Shown here one piece after another: positions 29,167-41,020 of a stretch of DNA of 64,000 nt. The notes beneath the pieces are model-generated. The model saw only the letters and a program-made list of their open reading frames with translations, did not search any database and was not told the origin of the DNA. Made by a program: the position numbers and the translations under genes. Position 1 is the stretch's first letter, and each line of letters starts with the position of its first letter. This stretch comes from Bromus sterilis (taxonomy: Eukaryota > Streptophyta > Magnoliopsida > Poales > Poaceae). Location: the NCBI GenBank assembly GCA_950022295.1, contig OX465597.1:192509016-192573015 (forward strand). Reading direction: 5' to 3'.

Positions 29167-32100
29167 ATGCAGAAGTGCCAACATTGACTTGGATAGTCCT
29201 ATACTACGAATACCAGAATGAGTTAAGAAGCGTACACGAGTCCACCTATCCAAGTCTCCCAGACAATTACTCCACTATGGTGCCTTCCTCGACTTCCCAC
29301 GAGAAATCATGCCATAGAACTCACACTTATCTTGGCAAGTTTTGTAAGTATCCGTTGAATTTATCTAATAATCAAGCACAGATAACCAAGTAGTCCATGA
29401 CCGCGGACGGGGCTATTCGAATAGCTTTGTTAACCCTACAGGGGTGTACCGCTACACACACATGACCATTAGTTACCGCCATGTCTCGTCACCATTCAAG
29501 GGGTGCCGGCGAGGATGCTCACCACAACTGTTACCTCATAGCTGATTTAGTCAAAGAAAGCTGCCTACCTGGGTTGGTTTCCACTATCGTGAACCCGTCC
29601 GGTTTACCGAAGTGGACCCAGACGATGTGTGCAGGGCCCCAAGCCAGTCTCGGTTGAGCCGTTCTCTCACTTAGCAGGTCGTGCCACAAACCTACCAGAA
29701 CTCCAAACTACTGTGATATTTGTACATCGAAAGGGATGAGTTAGTAGGTTCAGAGGGGTCAGTGAACCAAATGTGTGCTCGTACTCTTTATCTTGGATCA
29801 CCACACAATAACTCGGACTTATGGCCGTGTTCAATGAGACAACCCACTGTGTACTCCTACACAGCCTCTCATCGTTCACCTTGTTTAGGTCAAGTTCACC
29901 AACACATTTCCACCATCATCAACATGATCACTACCATCCCGACTCACAAAAGAGTAATCTCATTGTAACTCTAAGCATGCAATAAGCTGTAACAGTTGCA
30001 GGGGCCACATGATATCAATCAACAACTATATCTGCTAGGATTGTGGTTTGCTTACTACTGTGACAAAATGATAGGTCATGCAAAGGAATGGGTTCATCTA
30101 TGCGGTAGAAACGTATCATGGTAATCATCCTAAACAATGCATAAGCGAGAATGAGAGGGAAGTGGGATTATATCGACATGATCAATGGTGGTTTGCTTGC
30201 CTTGCTGACGAGGTTCAGTTACGGTATCTTCAACGAAGGGGGTGGCCTCCGGTTCCGGCTCCACTTCTATCCGGACAAACATGGCAAACAAGGGATAAAT
30301 ATAGACGCAATGCTCGAACACATGATCAATGTTGCAATGTGGTGTTCATGGTTGCATTGTGTGGACAATTTCATTTAAAAGAAGTGCATTGCAAAATCAT
30401 TTGCAAAATCACTTCAAATTTGAATTAAAAAGAACCCCATATGCACATTTGCTTCTGTTCACCCAACTTAAATTGGTCAAACATGAAAAAAAAGTCCATA
30501 TTCAGAATCCTTGCATTTTTATGATAATTTTACATATATTATTTGTCCAATTTTGAGTTAGTATGAATTAGTTACTAATTTCCAAAGTCTATTCCTTTTT
30601 CTGGATTTTCCTAATTTTCTTTTAAAAAGAAAACAAATTATTGCGCCAGCATGACCTCATGCTGGCGTTAGGGGCCTCTGATCATGGGGTCCCACCTGTC
30701 ATTGTCTCTATGCTTAATTAAACATTTTGATTTAAATTTAATTTAAACCAGAGAGATTAATAGGGGCAGGGCCCACTGTAAGTGTCTCTGCGGGGTGGGG
30801 CCAAGGGCTTAACCTCGCCGGACACGTCAACTCGCCGGCGACGTGTCTCCGGCGACCTTCTAGAGCGGCAGTGTCTGCGGGGACGGTGTTTACGGGCACC
30901 AAATCGAGCGCTGCTTCCAATGGATCGAAGCCCATGAACTTGCGCTTCGGTTGGGACCAACTCCAGGTGATGGGTTGCTCTGTACGCTCGCCGGCGTCCA
31001 GCTTTGTGGTGACAGAGCTACGGTTGAGAGGTGGAATTCGCTACAAGGCTGCATTTGGAGCGGGCTTAGATGCGTTCGAAGCAGCAGTGCACTTGGTTTG
31101 CAAATGACATGGCCGCGAGGACGATTGCGTAGCGGGGGCTCGCCGACATGGACCACGGCGGCGAGATGCTTCGGCTCTCATGGGGGAACGCGAAGGAGAC
31201 AAGGATTGAGGAAGCTAGCAGAGGGGTTTTGATCGCAATCTCACCAGGGATCCAATGGTGGCGGTGGCTTGAGCTGGGGGTGGCTTGACGGCGAGGTAAT
31301 CCTCGTCGATCTTCCTTAGCTCCGGCTATGGATCGATTTCGATTGCGGCGGCTAGGTGGGCTCCAACGTCGCCATCTTCTGCAGATCGACGCTGCGCTCG
31401 GAGAGAAACTAAAGGGACATCTCAGTGAAGTCCTTCGTCGTTGTTGGCTGCGTGCGTGCGGCGTCGTGTTCCGGCGGTTGCTTCGGTCGTCTCCGATTCT
31501 GGCAAGAGAGAGGGCGGAGCTGGCGCCGGAGAGGGGGAAGTGGACGAGATGAAAGTGGGCGTCTCCGTGGCACGTGTAGAAGGCCAGGGAAGGGATGAGG
31601 CAGCAAGGCAGCTGCCCGCCGTTGTCGGCATGCGGGGCATGCAACTGTGTGCTCGTGCCTGGGGGTAGACGATAAGGGCGAGCTGGGCTGGGCCGGCTTG
31701 GTGGGCTGCGGGGCGATGAGTTGGGCTAGATCAAAGTGAGGTCCTTTTTATTCTTTTCTGTTTATATTTTCTTTTTGTAATTTGTTTTGGCTTGCTATTA
31801 AAAATAGCTAAGCATTTTATAAAATGCCCCAAATTTTTATGTGGACTTGCAAAGCATATAGCTAGCCACTCACAAAGTTTGGTCATTTTTGAAATTAGAA
31901 TAATTTGAATTTCAATTCAAATAGGGGTTTTGATTTAATTCCAAGCTCCTGTTTGAATATTTGAAAAATCTATGAGCATGGGATTGATTCCAAATCACTT
32001 GATATGTGATCACACTCATTTATGTGAGTTTTCAAAAATGCAAAAGGAATTTTTGGAGCAACTTTTATTGTGGCCATTTGAATTAAATTCATCTAGGGGG

Positions 32101-32194
32101 TGTTCTCTCTCCCATTTCAATTTCTTTTCAAATTTTTTAACATGATGCAAAGTGAGACTTGATCCTAGAACATACCTAACAGAGGGTTCTTAAA
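29167..32194 (-). other. Continuation of the interrupted 3.9 kb LTR, no genes
   Basis: Aligns with 36511-39521. The GC-rich part 30760-31730 carries overlapping frames on both strands (up to 192 codons). Because these are inside an LTR and broken or different in the three other copies, they are not called as genes. Confidence 0.8.
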
Positions 32195-33482
32195 ACTCGC
32201 CCCCACTCAAAAGAATCTCGTCCCGAGATTCAGAAGTCATCGGGAGGAAGGAGGGGTACTCGGCACGGAGACGGTCTTCTCTTTGCCGCGTGGCTTCTTT
32301 CTCAGAGTGGTGTGACCATTGCACTTTTAGAAACTTAATATTCTGACGGCGAGTGACACGCTCTGCTGAATGAAGAATACGAATGGCGTATTCTCTATAA
32401 GAAAGGTCATTTTGCAGATCAAGCGATTCATGGTCGACTTCGCGGATGGGGTCCTTGAAGCAACGCCTGAGTTGTGACACATGGAATACATCATGTACTC
32501 GGGAAAGGTGCGGGGGTAGTTCAAGTTGGTAGGCAACTTGGCCACGTTTAGCAAGTATGCGGAAAGTTCCGATGTAATGTCGGGCCAACTTGCCTTTGAT
32601 ACCGAAGCGTTGGGTTCCCTTCAGAGCAGTAACCCGAAGGTAAGCCTTCTCGTCCAGATTGTAGCTTTCTTGCCTATGATGACGATCATAGTAGCCTTTC
32701 TGACGAGATTGGGCAGCTTTCAATTGATCATGAACAATGCGAACTTGCTCTTCTGCATCCTTGATCATATCCGGTCCAAATAATTGTCTTTCACCGGTTT
32801 CTGACCAGTTTAGGGGTGTTCGACATCTTCGTCCATAGAGGAGTTCAAAAGGAGCCGTGTTCAGACTAGATTGGAAACTATTGTTATAAGAAAATTCGGC
32901 GAATGGAAGAGACTTCTCCCAATTCTTTCCGAATGAGATAACACAAGCTTTGAGCATGTCTTCTAGAATTTGGTTAACCCTTTCTACTTGATCGCTAGAT
33001 TGAGGATGGAAAGTTGTACTAAAGGAGAGATGAGTTCCCATAGCATTCTGAAAGCTTCCCCAGAATCTAGAGGTGAAAAGGCTACCACGATCAGAATTGA
33101 TTTCCAAAGGAACACCATGAAGAGACACAATTCTAGAGACATACAAGTCCGCTAGCTGGTTCGCAGTTATGGACTCGCGAACGGGAAGGAAGTGAGCAAC
33201 TTTGGAAAGTCGATCAATGACAACGAAGATGGCATCATTTCCTTTCTGGGTTTTTGGAAAGTCGGTGATGAAGTCCACACCGACTTTGTCCCATTTCCAC
33301 TCGGGAATAGGCAATGGTTGAAGAGAACCAGCAGGTCTTTGATGTTCTGCCTTAACGCGACGACAAACATCACATTCAGCAATGAACTCAGCAATTTCTC
33401 GCTTTCCTAGTCCACCAAAATCTCTAGCATAGATCTCGGTACATTTTTGTGCCACCGGGATGAATTGAGAGGGGTGTGTCAT
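32190..33482 (-). pseudogene. Integrase and C-terminal domain of the chromovirus-like element
   Basis: Integrase inserts element cDNA into the chromosome. The core runs from CDVCRRVKAEHQRPAGSLQP (second half of the HHCC zinc finger) through WDKVGVDFITDFPKT (first Asp), HGVPLEINSDRGSLFTSRFW (second Asp) to HPQSSDQVERVNQILEDML (Glu), so the DDE residues are retained. Then FELLYGRRCRTPLNWSETGE, a GPF/GPY-like region (YIGTFRILAKRGQVAYQLEL, GPF mutated to GTF) and a chromodomain-like end (VTRRQNIKFLKVQWSHHSEK, ATRQREDRLRAEYPSF). The N-terminus is out of frame with the RNase H/IN junction (frameshift near 33425-33480). Confidence 0.88.
32195..32210 (-). other. Polypurine tract of the chromovirus-like element
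   Basis: Minus strand GAGTGGGGGCGAGT directly before the 3' LTR. A related PPT sits at 57342-57355 in the other chromovirus fragment. Both are followed (minus upstream) by the shared block aaaagaatctcgtcc. Confidence 0.7.
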
Positions 33483-34221
33483 GGGCTTCCTTAAGGGTGA
33501 GTTGCCTTAGATCCCTATTCTTAGGTACTACCAAATGATTTTCAAAGAATACCGTTCCTTTACTATCTGTGGAGAAACATTTAGCAACTCCGATAGCAAT
33601 GTTCTCCTTGATCCGCCGAACACCTCGTGCACGCATTTGGGAAACTATGATTTGATCCTCACGAGTTGGTTTTGCCACCAAGTTGAAAAGAGATCCACGT
33701 GGAACAATCTGTAGATTGAGCTTTCGAAATTCCTCACGAAGAAGTGGTTGATACTGTTGTAACATGAGGTTGTTATGATATGACTTAAGACTTAGTGCAT
33801 CAGCCATGACATTGGCTTTTCCTGGGGTATAAGAAATTCCTAAGTCATAATATTTTATCAACTCAATCCAGCGTCTTTGCCTGAGATTAAGATCTGGCTG
33901 GGTGAATATATATTTGAGGCTTTGGTGGTCGGAATAGATCTCACAACAATTACCAAGGAGGTAATGTCGCCAAGTTTTCAAGGCATGAACTACGGCAACG
34001 ACTTCAAGATCATGGGTAGGGTAGTTCTCTTCATGGGGATGCAACTGGCGTGAAGCGTATGCTACCACATGTCGATCTTGCATAAGTATGCATCCTAACC
34101 CTTGCCGTGAGGCATCACAATAGATCTTCAAATCCTTTTTGGTGTCTGGAGGCGCAAGTACGGGTGCAGAAGTCAATCTTCTTTTTAGATCTTGAAAGCT
34201 TTCCTCGCACTTGGGGTCCAT
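33424..34221 (-). pseudogene. RNase H domain of the chromovirus-like element
   Basis: RNase H removes the RNA strand during reverse transcription. Visible: LKIYCDASRQGLGCILMQ (first Asp), HDLEVVAVVHALKTWRHYLL (Glu), EIYSDHQSLKYIFTQPDLNL (Asp), YTPGKANVMADALSLKS (Asp; usual ADALSRK). It continues into the tether and the first half of the integrase zinc finger (DTPLSIHPGGTKMYRDLC). The frame is open for 265 codons but is cut off from both RT and integrase. Confidence 0.88.
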
Positions 34222-34367
34222 TCAAATTTCTTCTCTTTCTTGAGGAGTTCAGTTAGAGGCTTTGCAACTTTGGATAAGTTCTCAACGAAGCGGCGACAAT
34301 AGCTTGCTAGGCCAAGAAAACTCCTAACTTACTTAACCGATTCAGGTGGAGTCTAGTCAAGGACGGC
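34222..34367 (-). pseudogene. Broken RT-RNase H connection
   Basis: The minus-strand translation keeps the RT C-terminal (thumb/connection) wording (VRSFLGLASYCRRFVENLSK) but has several in-frame stops, at least some where the family has Trp or Gln codons. These fit G-to-A/C-to-T transitions expected from cytosine methylation. Confidence 0.7.
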
Positions 34368-35042
34368 CTAAACTCTCTTGGGATTCAGAGCGATGCCTTT
34401 TGCAGAAATAACGTGGCCTAAGTAGGTCACTTCTTGTAGCCAAAATTCGCACGTAGAGAACTTGGCATAAAGGCGATGCTCTCGAAGTTTCATCAATACC
34501 AGCCTAAGATGTTCGGCATGTTCTTCTTCGTTCTTCGAGTATATGAGAATGTCGTCAAGATAAACTACAACAAATTTATCCAAGTACTCCATGAAGATCG
34601 AATTCATCATGCGCGAGAAAGTGGAGGGGGCATTGGTTAAACCAAGGGACATGACGGTGTACTCGTAAAGACCATAATGAGTAGTGAAAGCCGTTTTGGG
34701 AATGTCCTCATTTCTGATTTTGATTTTATGATAGCCTAATCTCAAATCCATCTTGGAGAAGACTGACGATCCAACAAGTTGACCATAAAGATCATTGATC
34801 CTGAGAAGTGGGTACTTGTTCTTTATCGTCGCTAGATTAAGCGGGCGATAATCTACGCACATCCTTTCTGTTCCATCTTTCTTCGTTATGAACAAAACGG
34901 GGCAACCCCATGGCGATGAGCTAGGGCGGATGAAGCCTTTTGCCAACAAAGCTTCATGTTGGATTTTAAGCTCAGCTAACTCACGTGGGGCCATCTTGTA
35001 TGGGCGTCGTGAAATTTGTGCAGTGCCTGGCATAAGATCCAC
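34368..35042 (-). pseudogene. Reverse transcriptase domain of the chromovirus-like element
   Basis: Copies element RNA into DNA. The order of motifs is intact: KGFIRPSSSPWGCPVLFITK, MCVDYRPLNLATIKNKYPL, FSKMDLRLGYHKIKI (first catalytic Asp), YTVMSLGLTNAPSTFSRMM (usual MSFGLTNAP), VVVYLDDILIYSKNEEEH (YLDD catalytic pair), EVTYLGHVISAKGI. No stop within 224 codons. Upstream protease and gag are missing. Closest in style to Tekay/Del chromoviruses. Confidence 0.92.
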
Positions 35043-35079
35043 TATGAACTCTACACATCTGTCGGGTGGCTATGTTTAA

Positions 35080-35594
35080 GGGGTTGGATTATTTGATAGT
35101 TTTCCTAAGGATGACCATGGCTTACTAGGGGCTACAACAGATATGTCAGAGTAGCAAAGTACCCCAACATGATGGTTAGTACGGTTATTCGACATCGAAG
35201 CTGGGAGGAAAAGCTGCAAATGCATCAAATTCTGAAGAAACTTGGAATTACTCGGACAGCATAACGGCTGTAATTGCAAGAAAAGACAATTTTCTTACAA
35301 CATAGAAACAACACTTACATACGATGTATGAAATCAGGAAGCACAACAACGCTAGCAAACCGAACACAACTTTCCTACGGCTATAAGGAAGCAATCAACG
35401 AGATGTTCTAGTAAGACATAGATGAGCCTAGTCCTATCTTCCCGTAGAAAAGTTGAGGGTGACTCAGAACGCAGGACGATGAGGGTAAGGAGAAAAAAGA
35501 AGCCTTACGTTGTTCCCTTATATACCCAGAGTAACTATATAACTATAGAAGGCTAGACTCAACTTCGACCAAGGATGATTATCCTACAGTCAAT
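35080..35594 (-). other. Leader-like internal remnant between RT and PBS
   Basis: No protein-like frame. Gag and protease, normally 1.5 kb or more, are gone; the junction with RT is at about 35075-35085. Confidence 0.6.
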
Positions 35595-35609
35595 CCTGCT
35601 CTGATACCA
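35595..35609 (-). other. Primer binding site (initiator tRNA-Met)
   Basis: Minus strand TGGTATCAGAGCAGG, four bases inside the 5' LTR end. This is the standard initiator-Met PBS of plant Gypsy chromoviruses and Copia elements. Confidence 0.92.
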
Positions 35610-35613
35610 AGTC

Positions 35614-38600
35614 TGTCGGGACCCGATGTTTGCGTATGCAAGTCCTGTGACAACACAATCATATGGCGAGCCGAGAGCCATACCCACTTGTCTAAGCAGA
35701 CAAGGCCAATCACAAAACGCTCTCGAAAAGCATCAAACGTGAGGGGCATCCCATCTAGGTCAGATGATCAACTGAGATGGGTCCTCATCGTCCGCACACA
35801 AGTCTAAATGATATGGGTGGTGAACTCCCATAATCATAGACAGGTCGCCTCAACCAAACTATCGATTGTATTCTAACACTTACATAAACATACTCCAGCC
35901 CAATCACTTAGTCGGGGTCTCGGGCGGGCTCGATCATACAACCAAGTGTGCCACGTGACAGAGTCACGAGAAGCCACATCGCGATGCCCCAAGCTGCACA
36001 CATCTAAGGGCCACTTGGTGTATAAAAGACCGCCAGCAAGATCACAACCAAGCTTTCGAAAACCCATACTAAGACATGCACGTTATAATCATAGACACAG
36101 CTTACATGTCTAGTATGAATAGCAGGTATCATTAAAATTCTCTACAAAGTATACAACTTTATTGAATCACATATATAGAGTACAAGCAGAGATCACAAGA
36201 CTGTGATCCAACATTACATCAGTACAACGGAAGCGAAGTATGTCTCAGTACAGACAAGTTTAACAAATGGCTTAAGAAGCCTTATTTAAACACAAGCACT
36301 CCACGAGGGAACCAGTCTGTTGACTGGGACTACACTAGCTTGGTCTTCACTCGTCAAGCGCTAGGAAGAAGCCACCATCGGGGTCAGTGGATTCATCTAA
36401 GATATAGAATAAGCAAACGTGAGTACAAAGTCGTACTCAGCAAGACTTACGTAGGAGCTATACTACCCATGCACAGGTATCAAGGAAAAGGGAGGTGGGG
36501 TTTCAATGCAGAAGTGCCAGCTTTGACTTGGCTAGTCCTGTACTACCAATACCAGAATGAGGTAAGAAGCATACACGAGTCCACCTATCCAAGTCTCCCA
36601 AACAATTACTCCACTATGGTGCCTTCCTCGACTTCCCACGAGAAATCATGCTATAGAACTCACACTTATCTTGGCAAGTTTTGTAAGTATCCGTTGAATT
36701 TGTCTAATAATCAAGCACGGATAACCAAGTAGTCCATGATCGCGGACGGGGCTATTCGAATAGCTTTGTTAACCCTACAGGGGTGTACCGCTACACACAC
36801 ATGACCATCAGTTACCGCCATGTCTCGTCACCATTCAAGGGGTGCCGGCGAGGATGCTCACCACAACTGTTACCTCATAGCTGATTTAGTCAAAGAAAGC
36901 TGCCTACCTGGGTTGGTTTCCACTATCGTGAACCCGTCCGGTTTACCGAAGTGGACCCAGACGATGTGTGCAGGGCCCCAAGCTGGTCTCGGTTGAGCCG
37001 GTCTCTCACTTCGCAGGTCGTGCCACAAACCTACCAGAACTCCAAACTACTGCGACATCTAGACATCGAAAGGGATGAGTTAGTAGGTTGAGAGGGGTCA
37101 GTGATCCCAATGTGTGGTTGTACTCTTTATCTTGGATCACCACACAAGAACTCGGACGTATGGCAGTGTTCAACGAGACAACCCATTGTGTACTTGTACA
37201 CAGCCTCTCATCGTTCACCTTGTTTAGGTCAAGTTCACCAACACATTTCCACCATCATCAACATGATCACTACCGTCCCGACTCACAAAAGAGTAACCTC
37301 ATTGTAACTCTAAGCATGCAATAAGCTGTAACAGTTGCAGGGGCCACATGATATCAATCAACTCCTACATCTGCTAGGATTGTGGTTTGCTTACTACTGT
37401 GACAAAATGATAGGTCATGCAAAGGAACGGGTTCATCTATGCGATAGAAACGTATCATGGTAATCATCCTAAACAATGCATAAGCGAGACTAAGAGGGAA
37501 GTGGGATTTTATCGACATGATCAATGGGGGATATGCTTGCCTTGCTTACGAGGTTCAGTTACGGTATCTTCAACGAAGGGGGTGGCCCCCGATTCCGGCT
37601 CCACTTATATCCGGACAAACATGGAAAACAAGGGATAAATATAGATGCAATGCTCAAACACATGATCAATGTTGCAATGTGGTATTAATGGTTGCATTGT
37701 GTCGACAATTCCATTTAAAAGAAGTGCATTGCAAAGTCATTTGCAAACTCACTTCAAATTTGAATTTAAAAGAACCCCATATGCACATTTGCTTCTGTTC
37801 ACCCAATTTAAATTGGTCAAATATGAAAACAAAGTCCATATTCAGAATCCTTGCATTTTTCTGATAATTTTACATATATTATTTGTCCAATTTGGAGTTA
37901 GTATGAATTAGTTATTAATTTCCAAAGTTAATTCCTTTTTCTGGATTTTCCTGATTTTCTTTTAAATAGAAAACCAATTATTGCGCCGAAATGACCTCAT
38001 GCTGGCGTCAAGGGGCCTCTGACCAGGGGGTCCCACCTGTCATTGTCTCTTTGCTTAATTAAACGTTTTGATTTAAATTTAATTTAAACCAGAGAGATTA
38101 ACAGGGGCAGGGCCCATTGTCAGTGTCTCTGCGGGGTGGGGCCAAGGGCCTAACCTCGCCGAACACGTCAGCACGCCGACGACGTGTCTCCGGCGACCTT
38201 CCAGAGCGTCAGTGTCAGCGGGGACGGTGTTTCCGGGCACCAAATCGAGCGCTGCTTCCACTGGATCGAAGCCCGTGACCTTGCGCTTCGATTGGGACCA
38301 ACTCCATGTGCTGGGGTGCTCTGTACGCTCGTCGACGTCAAGCTTTGCAGCGACGGAGCTACGACTGCAAGGTGGAATTTGCTACAAGGCTGCATTTGGA
38401 GCGGGCTTAGGTGCGTTCGAAGCAGCAGTGCATGGGGTTTGCAAAGGACATGGCCGCGAGGACGATTGCGGAGCGGGGGCTCGCCGACATGGACCACGGC
38501 GGCGAGATGCTTAAGTTCTCATGGCGGAACGCAAAGGAGACAAGAATTGAGGAAGCTAGCAGAGGGCTTGTGATCATAATCTCTCCAGGAATCCAACGGT

Positions 38601-39521
38601 GGCGGTGGCTTGAGCTATGGTGGCTTGACGGCGAGGTAATCTTCGCCGATTTTCCTCGGCTCTAGCGAGGGATCGAGTTCGATTGCGGCGGCTAGGTGGG
38701 CTCCAACGTCACCATCTTCTGCAGATCGACGCTGCGCTCGGAGGGGAACTTACGGGACAGCTCGGTGAAGTCCTTCATCATGGCTGGTTGCGTGCGTGCG
38801 GCGTCGTGCTCCGGTGGTTTCTTCGGTCGTCTCTGATTCTGGCGAGAGAGAGGGCAGAGCTGGCGCTAGAGAGGGGGAAGTGGACGAGACGGAAGTGGGC
38901 GTCTCCGTGGCGCATGTAGAAAGCCAGGGAAGGGGCTAGGTAGCCAGGCAGCTCCCCGCCGGCGTCGGCATGCCGGGCACGCAACTGTGTGCTCGTGCCT
39001 GGGGGTAGACGACAAGGGCGAGCTGGGCTGGGCATGCTTGGTGGGTTGCGGAGCGATGAGTTGGGCCAGATCCAGATGAGCTCATTTTATTCTTTTTTGT
39101 TTCTATTTTCTTTCTGTAATTTGTTTTGGCTTGCTATTAAAAATAGATAAGCATTTTATAAAATGCCCCGAATTTTTATGTGGACTTGCAAAGCATATAG
39201 CTAGCGACTCACAAAGTTTGGGAATTTTTTAAATTCAAATAATTTGAATTTCAATTCAAATAGGGGTTTTGATTTAATTCCAAGCTCCTTTGAATATTTG
39301 AAAAATCTATAAGCATGGGATTGATTCCAAATCACTTGATATGTGATAACACTCATTTATGTGAGTTTTCAAATATGCAACTGGAGCAACTTTTATTGTG
39401 GCCATTTGAATTAAATTCATCTGGGGGTGTTCTCTCTCCCATTTCAATTTCTTTTGATTTTTTTTAACATGATGCAAAGTGACACTTGATCCTAGCACAT
39501 ACCTAATAGAGGGTTCTGGCA
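35614..39521 (-). repeat. 5' LTR (right) of the chromovirus-like element
   Basis: 3908 bp, TGTCGGGACCCGATG to gggttctggca. It is uninterrupted and serves as reference for the family. Open frames in its GC-rich part (38160-39035) are not considered genes. Confidence 0.9.
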
Positions 39522-40242
39522 CTTTAGTAGCCTATAAACCTTAAAATTGACTTATACTTGGGTTATAAAGCTTAAACTTGGCTTTATAAGCTTGTAAACC
39601 TCAAAAATGGCATATATTTGGCTTATAAAATCTCCTCAATGACTTTATAAGCTCACAAACCTCAAAACTGATAATAATATCTTATTTAGATAAATATTGT
39701 CTTATACTTGGCATATAAAAGCTATGAAATGACTTTATAAGCTTATAAAGTTAAATCCTGGCTTTATAAGCTTATAAACCTCAAAAATGACTTGTACTTG
39801 GCTTATAAAAGCTCAAAAATGAATATACTAGCTTAGTTAGATAAAAATGACTTTAGTGGCTTAAAAATCTCAAAAATGACTTATACTTCGCATATAAAGC
39901 TAATAAATGAATTACTGGCTTTGTTAGATCTAAAATGAGATATATATAGCTCTTAAGGTCTAAGAAGAAGAAAAATAAGTAGAAGAAGATGAAGGAGAGG
40001 AGGAAAAGAAAGAAGAGAAGAAGAAAGAGGTGAACAAGAAAGAAAAAGAAGGAAGGATCTTCTTATTATTCCTTTTCTCTTCTTTCTTTTTCTCCATCTT
40101 CTTCTTCTTCTAAAAATTGATTTATACTTGGCATATTAAAGCTCAAAATGAATTTACTAGCTTAGTTACACAAATAATGACTTTATTACCATGTAAACCT
40201 CAAAAATGACTTATAGTTGACTTATTCCCTTTCATTTTGCAG
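39522..40242 (+). repeat. Tandem cttataagctc repeats, intron of CACTA-2 TNP1 (part 2)
   Basis: Continuation of the array at 26261-26556, with units such as tgacttatacttggcttata. It includes an A/G-rich segment with its pyrimidine-rich counterpart (39960-40050 and 40060-40110, an imperfect inverted pair) and ends at the acceptor ttttgcag (40235-40242). Confidence 0.7.
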
Positions 40243-40290
40243 ATTTGCCTATTCCATGGATGGATAGTGCTTCATGGATGGATGCTTCAT
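40243..40290 (+). pseudogene. Probable last exon remnant of CACTA-2 TNP1
   Basis: A short coding stretch after the acceptor, with atggatgg repeats (40256-40285). The reading frame cannot be fixed because of the broken upstream exons. Confidence 0.35.
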
Positions 40291-41020
40291 AGGAGCTAGT
40301 GCTCTTTGTGCATATTTTGTGATGTGTAGAAGTTGTTAGAAATATTGTCATGCACTTCTATATGTGTCTTTGGAGTTGTGATGTTGAACTGTCCATACTT
40401 GTGGCTTTAGAGATGTTGTTTTTGGAACTTTCTACGTGTTGTGATATAAATGTTAGTTCGTTGTGATATATATTGTGTTTGATGGTCGATTGTTGAGATA
40501 TATATTGTGGATCATATTCTGGATATGAGGGAAATATATATTTGTTGCATATATATGCTATTGTTTAAATGCAGGGAATTAACAGAAAACAAACAAAAAA
40601 AAGAAATAGGGCACTTTGTTGTCAGCTAGCTGACGGCAAAGGATTTTCCGTCGGCATCATAGGAGCTAGTGCTCTTTGTGCATATTTTGTGATGTGTAGA
40701 AGTTGTTAGAAATATTGTCATGCACTTCTATATGTGGCTTTGGAGTTGTGATGTTGAACTATCCATACTTGTGGCTTTAGAGATGTTATTTTTGGAACTT
40801 GCTATGTGTTGTGATATAAATGTTAGTTCGTTGTGATATATATTGTGTTTGATGGTCGATTGTTGAGATATATATTGTTGATCATATTCTGGATATGAGG
40901 GAAATATATATTTTTTGCATATATATGCTATTGTTTAAATGCAGGGAATTAACAGAAAACAAAAAAAAGAAATAGGGCACTTTGCTGTCAGCTAGCTGAC
41001 GGCAAAGGCTTTGCCGTCGG
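40288..41020 (+). repeat. ~370-bp tandem duplication at the CACTA-2 3' side
   Basis: Unit 1 is 40288-40657 and unit 2 is 40658-~41020, starting cataggagctagtgctcttt. They differ at a few positions and in one short A-run. Each ends with a subterminal motif (gtcagctagctgacggcaaa). So the duplication copied the 3'-UTR plus the first subterminal repeat. Confidence 0.9.

Larger units (their letters stand above)
26557..32194 (-). repeat. 3' LTR (left) of the chromovirus-like element, interrupted
   Basis: TGTCGGGACCCGAGG at 26557 to agagggttcttaaa at 32194 (the expected ...ttctgaca end has mutated). Removing the 27405-29166 insertion leaves ~3876 bp. Compared with the right LTR, the ~165 bp starting near 26590 differ at roughly 10% of positions, but 29404-29650 differ at only ~2-3%. 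Confidence 0.88.
26557..39521 (-). mobile_element. Minus-strand chromovirus-like Gypsy element with 3.9 kb LTRs, gag deleted
   Basis: Left (3') LTR 26557-~32194, right (5') LTR 35614-39521, near-matching 5-bp flanks CTTTC (26552-26556) and CTTTA (39522-39526). The PBS is 35595-35609. The internal domain is only ~3.4 kb: reverse transcriptase, RNase H and integrase are present in order, but gag and protease are absent, leaving a ~530-bp leader-like stretch (35080-35594). The protein pieces resemble the Tekay/Del chromovirus clade. The left LTR was itself invaded at 27405. Stops and frameshifts make it non-autonomous. Confidence 0.92.

Noticed and set aside
31066..31644. 192-codon minus-strand frame
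   Set aside because: LTR sequence; the sister LTR at 38400-39000 lacks the frame.
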